Of a DNA stretch of 64,000 bases, positions 47,741 to 56,468 are shown in pieces. Positions within the stretch are counted from its first letter, which is position 1. Each line of letters begins with the position of its first letter. The position numbers and the translations under genes are program-made. The notes under the pieces are model-generated. The model worked only from the letters and a program-made list of their open reading frames with translations. It was not told the DNA's origin and ran no database searches. The stretch spans positions 124,001 to 188,000 of the forward strand of contig SUZJ01000005.1 in assembly GCA_015059945.1 (NCBI GenBank), written 5' to 3'. Source of the stretch: Rikenellaceae bacterium. GTDB lineage: Bacteria; Bacteroidota; Bacteroidia; Bacteroidales; Rikenellaceae.

Positions 47741-49565
47741 CAATTTTTTTGTGGCATCATCGCTTGCCAACGATCCACATACCGAAGGAATGCATAATGC
47801 CGCTAAGATCGCAAAGTTGGCAGGCATTGATTCCATAGTACTGAAACCATCTGAAAACTGCGATGCTTTCTTTGAGGCAATCAAGGAACACCAGCCTAAA
47901 TACATTGGCATAAGTTATCGTTTAACCCCTAAAATCGGTTACGAACAACTTGTAAAGGTTCTGGGAAGATTCGTAGAAACGGGATTGTTGAAACCAGAAG
48001 ATGATGTGAAAATATCATTTGCTGGACTCCCTGAAACAATTGCTATGGTCAGGGAAAATTTATCTTCCTTACCATTCAAGGTAGAGCTGTGTGAACCATA
48101 TCCTGAAGTTATGGACCGTTTGGCAGAAACCCTTGAATTCTTTGAGGCACCGAATTCAGATGAGATTATTAATAATCTGCGTGATGAAATTGCACCCAAA
48201 GGTATTGAGTTGCTGGATCAATTGGCAGATGAGGTTGTACGCTTGGATGACTATAAGAATGAGGAGCCTTTACGAATACCATCTGTCAAGGCGATGCAGG
48301 ATTTTACAACGCGTATAAAAGAGTCAGATATTCCATTGCTGCGAAGCCACTTTGGCATTCCATCAAATAGTATAGAGCCTACAATTGAAGGTATTAGGAT
48401 GTTGTCAGAGGCTCGTGTACTAGATGAGATTTCTTTGGGTTCTTCTGATTTGTCCCAGAGGTATTATGGGCATCCAGAATTGTTTGAAGGACGTAAAAAC
48501 GATGGTGGAGTGCCTTACAAGACAAAAGAAGATTTGCGACTTCTTTATTTGGCATCTCAATGTGGCAACTTCCCTGCGATGAAACCATATTGTCACGTCG
48601 TAGATATTGTACCCTTTATTCATGACTGTTTGGATGTGGGTATGCTCAGGGGTGCCCACCAAGCAATTCCTTTGTTTTGGTTCAATGAATTAGATGGTCG
48701 AGGTCCCTATACGGTACGTGAGTCTATATACGAGCATTTCGATGCAGTTCGAGAACTTGCCTCTTTGGGCATTCCCGTTGAGATGAATGATCCTAACCAG
48801 TGGAGTTCCCGTTTGGCTCACGATACTCTGATTGTTGCAAGTTATTCACTCATAAGTGCTGTAATGACAATGTGTGGTGTGAATAATATGGTTTTGCAAA
48901 TGCAGTTCAATAAGCCCAAGGAGACAGGAGATTATGCTGACTTGGCAAAAATGTCTGCTGGTTTACAGATGGCAAGTCGTATTTCGATGGGTAGAAGCAA
49001 TCCCGCCAATATTATCGTTGAGGCTCGTACGGGTATTGAATCACTGAGTCCTGATATGAAAAAAGCCAAATGGCAATTAGGACGTTCAACATTGTTGCAG
49101 ATGATGATGAACCCCAACATATTGCACGTTGTGAGCTATTGTGAGGCAAATCATGCGGCAACACCTGAGGATATTATTGATAGTTCTAAACTTGTTCGTA
49201 GGGCTGTTCGCATCTTCAAACAGCATCAACACGATATTATGAATGAGATGAATAATCCTATCGTACTTGAACGTCGTGATTATTTGATAAAGGAGTGTAC
49301 ATATCTTCTTAATGAAATCGCGAAGTTAAACTCCAACTATCCAGGTCTTGTGCCCATAGAGCAGTTGGCACCATATCTTGGCGATGCAAATGTGCTATCC
49401 ACAGCCATAGAAAGCAAAATTGTTAGTTCTCCCGGTGTGATTAACCACAAGTATAAGGGCGATTTTATCACATCGCCTACCAAGTATGGTATGGTTAATC
49501 TCGTGGATGACTATATTTCAAAGAATATCATTTCTGAAAAAGAGAGATTGTATAATCTTAAATAA
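47733..49565 (+). CDS. Cobalamin-binding mutase-like protein (N-terminal B12-binding plus C-terminal TIM-barrel-like)
   Basis: DPHTEG fits DxHxxG (nt 47772-47789), then YIGISYRLT and ISFAGLP at the S-x-L and GG-like positions; C-terminal RGAHQAIPLFWFNELDGRGPYTV...EMNDPNQWSSR; start refined from 47694. Confidence 0.65.
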   Translation: MNNNFFVASSLANDPHTEGMHNAAKIAKLAGIDSIVLKPSENCDAFFEAIKEHQPKYIGISYRLTPKIGYEQLVKVLGRFVETGLLKPEDDVKISFAGLPETIAMVRENLSSLPFKVELCEPYPEVMDRLAETLEFFEAPNSDEIINNLRDEIAPKGIELLDQLADEVVRLDDYKNEEPLRIPSVKAMQDFTTRIKESDIPLLRSHFGIPSNSIEPTIEGIRMLSEARVLDEISLGSSDLSQRYYGHPELFEGRKNDGGVPYKTKEDLRLLYLASQCGNFPAMKPYCHVVDIVPFIHDCLDVGMLRGAHQAIPLFWFNELDGRGPYTVRESIYEHFDAVRELASLGIPVEMNDPNQWSSRLAHDTLIVASYSLISAVMTMCGVNNMVLQMQFNKPKETGDYADLAKMSAGLQMASRISMGRSNPANIIVEARTGIESLSPDMKKAKWQLGRSTLLQMMMNPNILHVVSYCEANHAATPEDIIDSSKLVRRAVRIFKQHQHDIMNEMNNPIVLERRDYLIKECTYLLNEIAKLNSNYPGLVPIEQLAPYLGDANVLSTAIESKIVSSPGVINHKYKGDFITSPTKYGMVNLVDDYISKNIISEKERLYNLK

Positions 49566-49574
49566 TTTAATGCT

Positions 49575-50540
49575 ATGAGAATTTTTAAACGAATTATTCA
49601 AGAACACAAAGCCATTTGTGAGGCCCTACCGCTATTACCCCCCCCTATTAATCGTAGAAAAATTATAAGTTATTTTGATATGTGGTGGTGTGTTGCCAAG
49701 TATGGCGCACTTGCAGATGACTATATATCGCTGAAATTCTTTGAGAAGAGTGCCAAAGAGAGGGCCGAATATGTAACTGCTGGCAACAAACGCCTTTTCT
49801 ATCAAGGGTTCTACACCAATGAAGCAAGAGAGGTGCTGGCAAATAAAAATTTGTTTAGTAAAAAATATTCTAAGTTTGTAACCCGTGATTGGATATATTC
49901 GGAAGATGCTACCATCGAGCAGGTGAAAGAGTTTATCGAAGCCCACAAAGAAGTCGTTGTAAAACCCACAAACTCTACTTGGGGTATTGGTGTTGGAGTT
50001 GTTGATGTAAACTCAATGAACTCTATTTTGGAAGATATTAAGAAAGGCAATCATTATATGATAGAAGAGAAGATTGTAAATCATCCAGATGTTGCCAAGC
50101 TCAACCCTTCTTCGTTACAAACTCTTCGTGTAGAAACATGCTTAGATTCAAAGGGTGAATTCCATTTGCTGAATGTTCTTCTTATGATTGGCACCAAGAA
50201 ATTAATTGTGAGTAATTGTCATAGTGGCGGTGTCATGTGCCATATTGATATGAATACTGGTGTGGTTGATAAGGATGGTTACAACCCCAAAGGTTATTGG
50301 TTGAGTCATCACCCCGAGACGGGCATCAAATTTATTGGATATAAAGTTCCTACTATCGAGAACTTGGAAGCATACATAAAAGAGGTTGTAAAGGTTATGC
50401 CCGAGGCTCGCTATGTGGGTTGGGATGTGGCAATTACTCCCAATGGCTTTGAGCTTATTGAGGGTAACTTCTGCCCCGGTCAATGCACTCAAATTTGCGA
50501 CGGAATTCCTAAATACAAGATGTTGAAGTCTTATCTATAA
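49575..50540 (+). CDS. Sugar-transfer-associated ATP-grasp-like protein
   Basis: EVVVKPTNSTWGIGVGVVDV...YMIEEKIVNHPDV...SSLQTLRVETCLD...GWDVAITPNGFELIEGNFCPG. Confidence 0.78.
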   Translation: MRIFKRIIQEHKAICEALPLLPPPINRRKIISYFDMWWCVAKYGALADDYISLKFFEKSAKERAEYVTAGNKRLFYQGFYTNEAREVLANKNLFSKKYSKFVTRDWIYSEDATIEQVKEFIEAHKEVVVKPTNSTWGIGVGVVDVNSMNSILEDIKKGNHYMIEEKIVNHPDVAKLNPSSLQTLRVETCLDSKGEFHLLNVLLMIGTKKLIVSNCHSGGVMCHIDMNTGVVDKDGYNPKGYWLSHHPETGIKFIGYKVPTIENLEAYIKEVVKVMPEARYVGWDVAITPNGFELIEGNFCPGQCTQICDGIPKYKMLKSYL

Positions 50541-50550
50541 TAGGGCGTGT

Positions 50551-51390
50551 ATGGAATATAGGACATTATCCAATGGTGTTAAGATTCCAATGATTGGAAT
50601 GGGAACATTCCCTCTAGTTGGGGAGCAACTTGTCGATGTGCTAAAATTGGCGAATGATGCTGGTTATGAATTGTACGACACTGCTCATATGTACAATAAC
50701 GAAGGGGATATTGGAGTTGCCATTAGAAATGGCTTTTTAGATAGGGGGAAAGCATTGATAACGTCCAAGATATGTAGCAATCAATACTTGGGTAGACGAA
50801 GATACTTACATCTTGACAAGCAATCAGTAGCAAAAGCATATAAAAACTCTTGCAAACTACTTGGTGTTGATTCGCTTGATATTTTCCTACTTCACTCACC
50901 ATTTAATAGAAGTTCCAAAGCATATAAAGAACTCATATCTTTATATGAAGCTGGGCGAGTCAAAGCCATAGGAGTATCAAACTTTGACACAAAACAATTG
51001 GATGCGTTATATAAGGAGACAGGTGTATTCCCTATGATAAACCAAATAGAAGTCCACCCTTATAATACAATGGAGGATATTATCCGTTATTGCAAAGATA
51101 GGAGTATTTCAGTTGAAGCATACTCGCCATTTGGTAGAGGTAATATCATTCCAGATATTATGAACAATGCCCGACTTATTGAGATTGCTCAATCATACAA
51201 CAAAAGCGTCGGACAGGTGGTTCTGCGCTGGCTTGTTCAGCAAGATATTGTTACCATTGCGAGGTCAAGTAACCCCAGTAGAATTAAAGAAAATTTGGAG
51301 ATTTTTGATTTCGTATTGACAGATGATCAAATGACATATATCTCATCGATGAATCAGAACAAAGGATTCGGCAAACATTTTCAACACTAA
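50551..51390 (+). CDS. Aldo/keto reductase
   Basis: GVKIPMIGMGTFPL; YDTAHMYNNE; HSPFN; AIGVSNF; INQIEVHPYN. Confidence 0.93.
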   Translation: MEYRTLSNGVKIPMIGMGTFPLVGEQLVDVLKLANDAGYELYDTAHMYNNEGDIGVAIRNGFLDRGKALITSKICSNQYLGRRRYLHLDKQSVAKAYKNSCKLLGVDSLDIFLLHSPFNRSSKAYKELISLYEAGRVKAIGVSNFDTKQLDALYKETGVFPMINQIEVHPYNTMEDIIRYCKDRSISVEAYSPFGRGNIIPDIMNNARLIEIAQSYNKSVGQVVLRWLVQQDIVTIARSSNPSRIKENLEIFDFVLTDDQMTYISSMNQNKGFGKHFQH

Positions 51391-51392
51391 CA

Positions 51393-52442
51393 ATGAAAAT
51401 AGCAATATTAGGTGATGTATCATTCAATGATATATACAATCAATTATATGATTCTGGGGCTAGACCTTTTGACGATATCGGAAATTTACTTAAAAGTAAT
51501 GATTATATCATTGGTAACTTGGAATCTATGTGTGAAGGAAGTGGGGAAAACTTCAACAAATACACAAGAGTTAAAACCAAGGCCACAACACTTGATTTCT
51601 TAAACCACATAGGAATAAATGTAGTAGAGTTAGCTCACAATCATATATACGACACTCTGCTTGATGGATTCGTAAATACAATTGCATTCCTCGACAAAAA
51701 CAACATCAAACACATTGGAGCGTCAACACATCCAGACAAAGCATCAGAACCTCTAATAATTACAGACAACAATTCCTCTGTTTGTATACTTAATTATGTT
51801 CATCCAGACACAAATCCTGGTATTCCCGAAGATGCAGGAGTTTATGCAAATGTTTTTGACTACTCAAAGGTTAAACAAGAGATTCAACAATACAAGCAGA
51901 TACATAAGACTATTATCGTTCTATTGCATTGGGGAGGACGCACAGAGGGTGGAAAGTTTCCCGACTTTTATCAGCCAACATTAGCACATAGGCTAATTGA
52001 CGATGGCGCAGATATCATAATAGGAACACATAGTCACGCGATACAACCCTACGAAATATATAAAGGTAAATACATATTCTATGGTTTAGGTAATTTTTGT
52101 TTCTCAAGAATTGAGTACAAAACACCCAATAAAAATGCAAAGATGTTTTGGATGTGTAAATCATTAATTCCTATTATCTCTATCAACGATAACCAACTAT
52201 CTATTGATATTTATAAGACAGGTATTAAAAAAGATGGTACCATTACATTCTCAAAACATCGCAAAGGTAAAGCCTCTAAATTGTTTAATATTGTATTCAC
52301 AAAGCATCAAGTATGGAAGTTATACTGGCTATTTTTTAAGTATGTCCGTCCTATAGGTGTCTTTATTTTTACCGATACAATGACATTCGGTCAGAAAGTA
52401 TTAAAAATAGGAAAGAAATTTGGTCTAAATAAGAAGCATTAA
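51393..52442 (+). CDS. CapA-family (poly-gamma-glutamate-associated) metallophosphatase-like protein
   Basis: ILGDVSFND...IGNLESM...ELAHNHIYD...VLLHWGG...IIIGTHSHAIQPYEIYKGKYIFYGLGNF. Confidence 0.85.
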   Translation: MKIAILGDVSFNDIYNQLYDSGARPFDDIGNLLKSNDYIIGNLESMCEGSGENFNKYTRVKTKATTLDFLNHIGINVVELAHNHIYDTLLDGFVNTIAFLDKNNIKHIGASTHPDKASEPLIITDNNSSVCILNYVHPDTNPGIPEDAGVYANVFDYSKVKQEIQQYKQIHKTIIVLLHWGGRTEGGKFPDFYQPTLAHRLIDDGADIIIGTHSHAIQPYEIYKGKYIFYGLGNFCFSRIEYKTPNKNAKMFWMCKSLIPIISINDNQLSIDIYKTGIKKDGTITFSKHRKGKASKLFNIVFTKHQVWKLYWLFFKYVRPIGVFIFTDTMTFGQKVLKIGKKFGLNKKH

Positions 52443-52445
52443 AGT

Positions 52446-53702
52446 ATGACTATTGGGATTTACGGATTGAGTTCGCAAAGTGGTATAGCATTCTTTGCGG
52501 ACTATGCAAACAAAGGGCATAAAGTTATTGGATATGCCCGAGGTTCCGAGCACGGAAAAGCAGTTGTGGATGCGATCCAAACAGCAGGTGGCGTCAACTT
52601 GGAAAGGCCACAAAACTCAAACCACGAAGAGTCTAAATTTGTGCCTTTGGGAGAAAATGTTGTCACCAATAACATCGAAAAACTCGTAAATGAGTCCGAT
52701 ATTATAATCATTGCCCTTCCTTCAATATACCAAGAAGGAGCAGTGTTGGATATGGTTTCGGTTCCTGCAATGAGGAACAAACGTATTCCTATTGTTCTCT
52801 CGCCTTCACGAACTATTGCATCGCCATATTTGTGGCAACACCTCGGCGACCACTATCCAATAGTATGTTTTTCCACTTGTCCCTACTCGTGCAAACGCCC
52901 AACATTGAATACATCCATCATAAAACGTCGTAAGCGTACTTGGGTGATTTCTTTGGAGGGTACGTTTACTCAGGAACAAGTTCGTATGGTGAAAACATTG
53001 TTCCCCCAAGCAGCCGTGACCCACACTCCTGCACTTACTTCACTCAACAACATTGGTTCGGTATTCCATTGTGCCACCTATCTTTTAAATCTCTCCGCAA
53101 TTGAAAATGCCGAAAAAGAGAATCGTGTTTTTTCTTTCTATATGGAGGGTATTGCACAACGTCCCGAAGTTGGTGAGGTGTTGGAGCAAATAGATCAGGT
53201 TAGGCTACAGATTGCAGATAAATTGGGGATGAGTGTTTTTGGCCTAAGAAGCAACCCTCGTGAGGATATTTGGAGAAAATTGACTAATGGTTTGAGGGCT
53301 CTTGAATCTGAACACGAGGATGATATTGATATTCTTAGAACTATTCGTAAGAAGTTTACAGAGTACCTTAATAATTCTGTATTGTCGGCTCAGCATTGGC
53401 TAGATATAACTTATGGTGTTGTTAGGGAGGAGGGTGAAACTCTATCATCTGCGATAGGTCGTACGCCAACATACCAAAGTAACTCTGTACCTCAACGTCG
53501 ATATGTAGAGGAGGATATTCCTACCGGCCTTGTACCCATAGAGGCATTGGCTAAAATGTTGGATATTGATTGTACTTGCATCACAGAGATAATAGATATG
53601 TACAACTCCATCTATAATGATGATATACGCAATAGAGGTAGAAACCTTAATGGATTCGACAAGGAGGATGTATTTAATTATCTTAAAAATGGAGTTTATT
53701 AA
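52446..53702 (+). CDS. Octopine/nopaline dehydrogenase-family-like NAD(P) enzyme
   Basis: N-terminal Rossmann-like MTIGIYGLSSQSGIAFFADYANKGHKVIGY; C-terminal EDIPTGLVPIEALAKMLDIDCTCITEIIDM, as seen in opine dehydrogenases. Confidence 0.65.
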   Translation: MTIGIYGLSSQSGIAFFADYANKGHKVIGYARGSEHGKAVVDAIQTAGGVNLERPQNSNHEESKFVPLGENVVTNNIEKLVNESDIIIIALPSIYQEGAVLDMVSVPAMRNKRIPIVLSPSRTIASPYLWQHLGDHYPIVCFSTCPYSCKRPTLNTSIIKRRKRTWVISLEGTFTQEQVRMVKTLFPQAAVTHTPALTSLNNIGSVFHCATYLLNLSAIENAEKENRVFSFYMEGIAQRPEVGEVLEQIDQVRLQIADKLGMSVFGLRSNPREDIWRKLTNGLRALESEHEDDIDILRTIRKKFTEYLNNSVLSAQHWLDITYGVVREEGETLSSAIGRTPTYQSNSVPQRRYVEEDIPTGLVPIEALAKMLDIDCTCITEIIDMYNSIYNDDIRNRGRNLNGFDKEDVFNYLKNGVY

Positions 53703-53730
53703 AAAAGTATTTGTTTAAAGATATTTGCAT

Positions 53731-54975
53731 ATGAAGCAACGAATTTATCTTTGCTTGGCTCATATGAGCGGCAATGAGCAGAAATTTATACAGGAGGCAT
53801 TTGATACCAATTGGGTAGTGCCTCTTGGTCCTAATGTTAATGGCTTTGAGCAGGACCTCAAAGAATATGTGGGTGAAAACAAAGAAATTGTTGCACTCTC
53901 GGCCGGTACCGCAGCTGTCCATTTGGCTCTGTTAGCTTGCGGTGTGGGCCCCGGTGATGAGGTACTGGTACAGAGTTTTACCTTCTGCGCATCGTCGCAC
54001 CCCATCACCTACCTTGGAGCTACACCCGTGTTTGTCGATTCGGAGAATGATACTTGGAATATGGATCCCGTACTGCTCGAAGAGGCTATCAAAGACCGTA
54101 TCGCCAAGACAGGCAAAAAACCAAAGGCCATTGTACCTGTTTACCTCTATGGTATGCCTGCCAAGATCGACGAGATTATGGCTGTTGCCGCCAAGTACGA
54201 TATTCCTGTCATTGAGGATGCAGCTGAGGGATTGGGCTCGAGGTTTGATGGTCAGGTGTGCGGCACCTTTGGCGAGTATGGCGTGCTGTCATTCAATGGT
54301 AATAAAATGATTACCACTAGTGGTGGCGGTGCACTTATTTGTGCCGATGCCGATGCCAAGAAGGAGATCATGTTCTATGCAACTCAGGCTCGCGAGAACT
54401 ATCCGTATTATCAGCACGAGCGTATTGGCTACAACTATCGTATGTCAAACATCTGTGCAGGTATTGGTCGTGGCCAGATGACTGTTTTGGATGAGCATAT
54501 CAACCACCACAAACATACTTACGAACTTTATAAGGAGTTGTTGGCCGATGTTGAGGGTATTACTTTGCACGACAACCCATCGGAGCGCTACGATAGTAAC
54601 TTCTGGCTTAACACTATTACCCTCTCGCCCGAGTTGAGGGTAAAAGGTGAGGATATGGCTTATGAGGCTGCTGTTAGTGGTGCTGTTGGCGGAGCTGCGG
54701 GGGTTACCCACGCAGCCGAGTCGTTGCACACCGATTGCGAGCCTAACCGCAATATTGAGGCTATGCGTATGGCTCTGGACGCAGCGGGTATCGAGTCGCG
54801 TCCATTGTGGAAGCCTATGCACAAACAGCCTGTGTATAAAGATGCACCTGCCTATGTTAATGGCGTGAGTGAGGCCTTGTTCAAAGTAGGCTTGTGCTTG
54901 CCCAGTGGTCCTTGTGTAACCGACGACGATATTCGCTACATTGTAGAACAGATTAAGGCAGCTATTGTAAGGTAA
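53731..54975 (+). CDS. DegT/DnrJ/EryC1/StrS family PLP aminotransferase
   Basis: LSAGTAAVHLALLACGVGPGDEVLVQSFTFCASSHPITYLGATPVFVD; SFNGNKMITTSGGGAL. Confidence 0.93.
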   Translation: MKQRIYLCLAHMSGNEQKFIQEAFDTNWVVPLGPNVNGFEQDLKEYVGENKEIVALSAGTAAVHLALLACGVGPGDEVLVQSFTFCASSHPITYLGATPVFVDSENDTWNMDPVLLEEAIKDRIAKTGKKPKAIVPVYLYGMPAKIDEIMAVAAKYDIPVIEDAAEGLGSRFDGQVCGTFGEYGVLSFNGNKMITTSGGGALICADADAKKEIMFYATQARENYPYYQHERIGYNYRMSNICAGIGRGQMTVLDEHINHHKHTYELYKELLADVEGITLHDNPSERYDSNFWLNTITLSPELRVKGEDMAYEAAVSGAVGGAAGVTHAAESLHTDCEPNRNIEAMRMALDAAGIESRPLWKPMHKQPVYKDAPAYVNGVSEALFKVGLCLPSGPCVTDDDIRYIVEQIKAAIVR

Positions 54976-54976
54976 A

Positions 54977-55378
54977 ATGCTTCTTGATAAAAAACTGCTC
55001 GATGAGGTAAGTGCCCGTGCTAAGGCGAGCGAGCGCCTGAGGATGAACTATAACCTTCACGAGGCTATGGACTCCAAGGCCCAAAGGCTTTTCAACGCTT
55101 TGGAGCCCGGTACAGTCCTGCCTGTTCATCGTCATCGCAATACTGCCGAAACGTATATTTTGCTACGTGGCCGTATTGATGTGATGTTTTATGATGATAA
55201 GGGAGTGGAGATTGAACGCTTTGCTTTGAATCCCCAAGAGGGTAATTATGGTGTTCACATCCCTTGTGGACAATGGCATACGCTGGAAGTATTGGAGAGG
55301 GATACTGTTATTTTTGAGGTCAAAGATGGACCTTATGCTCCTCTTGGCCCCGAGGATATGATGACAATCAATGAATAA
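54977..55378 (+). CDS. WbuC-like cupin metalloprotein
   Basis: RLRMNYNLHEAMDSKAQRLFNALEPGTVLPVHRHRNTAETYILLRGRIDV. Confidence 0.85.
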   Translation: MLLDKKLLDEVSARAKASERLRMNYNLHEAMDSKAQRLFNALEPGTVLPVHRHRNTAETYILLRGRIDVMFYDDKGVEIERFALNPQEGNYGVHIPCGQWHTLEVLERDTVIFEVKDGPYAPLGPEDMMTINE

Positions 55379-56456
55379 TGTTTGCAATTTGTTGTTTGCC
55401 ACACTTAGGAGTGCTCTAAATGGCGAAACTATTGATGTTGAGTTGGTAAAGAACTTGTCAACCGCCGAGTGGGGCGAGTTGATACGTTTGGCACAGCAAC
55501 ACAACGTGATACCTTTGGTGTGCGACGGATTGGCGGGATTGCGCAAGGAGTTGCCTGCAAATATGTTTGCAAAGATTGCAGGACTTACTCTCGTGGCCGA
55601 AGATAAGTATGGCGTTCGTGTTGAGGTAATAAAGGAGTTGGCAAATCTTTTTGCCTTACACAACATCCCTTTGATGGTGCTCAAAGGCTATGGAGTGAGT
55701 TTATACTACCCCCAGCCCAATCACCGGACATTCAGTGATGTGGATACCTACAATTTTGGCAAGTTGGAGGAGGCGGACAAGGTGCTCAGCGAACAACTTG
55801 GCGTTGAAATCGATGTAGATGTTCACCACCACACGACTTGTGTGTATAAGGGAGTTTTGGTTGAAAATCACTACGATTTTGTGAACACCTCGGCCCATAA
55901 TTCAAATGCCCGTTTCGAGAAAATACTGAAATCTGAGGCCGAAGCAGGGGGCAAAGTTCACAAGATTGGCGAAGAGGAGATTATGCTTCCTTCACCAATG
56001 TTCAATGCGCTGTTTTTGATGCGCCATATGGCCTTGCACTATGCGGCCGAAAGGGTTAGTGTGCGCCACCTGTGCGATTGGAAACAGTTTGTCGAGGCAG
56101 AGAGTAACAATATAGATTGGCAACGCGTTCAAGCAATATATAAACAGTTCAATATGAATCGTTTTGCGGATGCTGTTAGCGCAATTTGCATTGACCATTT
56201 GGGGTTGGATGCAACACTTGTTCCTAATATCGAACGCAACGCAAAGTTGGAGAAACGTATTTTGAATGATATTCTCTACGCCGAGTTTGACGAGGAGAAA
56301 CCCGCCAGTGGATTATTCAAAATAGTTTGGTGGAAGACTCGTCGCTATTTTGCCAATAGTTGGAAACACAAACTGATATATAATGAGTCGGTGCTGTGGA
56401 CATTTATCCAGTCTTCGTACTCGCACTTGCTTAAACCGAAAACAATTAAACACTAG
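55371..56456 (+). CDS. Nucleotidyltransferase-family protein (NTP_transf_5-like)
   Basis: LMVLKGYGVSLYYPQPNHRTFSDVDTY...EIDVDVHHHTT...RHLCDWKQF. Confidence 0.75.
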   Translation: MNNVCNLLFATLRSALNGETIDVELVKNLSTAEWGELIRLAQQHNVIPLVCDGLAGLRKELPANMFAKIAGLTLVAEDKYGVRVEVIKELANLFALHNIPLMVLKGYGVSLYYPQPNHRTFSDVDTYNFGKLEEADKVLSEQLGVEIDVDVHHHTTCVYKGVLVENHYDFVNTSAHNSNARFEKILKSEAEAGGKVHKIGEEEIMLPSPMFNALFLMRHMALHYAAERVSVRHLCDWKQFVEAESNNIDWQRVQAIYKQFNMNRFADAVSAICIDHLGLDATLVPNIERNAKLEKRILNDILYAEFDEEKPASGLFKIVWWKTRRYFANSWKHKLIYNESVLWTFIQSSYSHLLKPKTIKH

Positions 56457-56468
56457 ATTAATAAGAAT

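Noticed and set aside
47743-47749. T7 tract at the start of the cobalamin-binding gene as a slip site
   Set aside because: Short T-run in AT-rich DNA; encodes Phe-Phe and is not unusual enough to claim
46511-53702. Antiphage defence island
   Set aside because: ATP-grasp and B12-like proteins are embedded among glycan biosynthesis genes; no nuclease, TIR, NTPase or other defence effector is present
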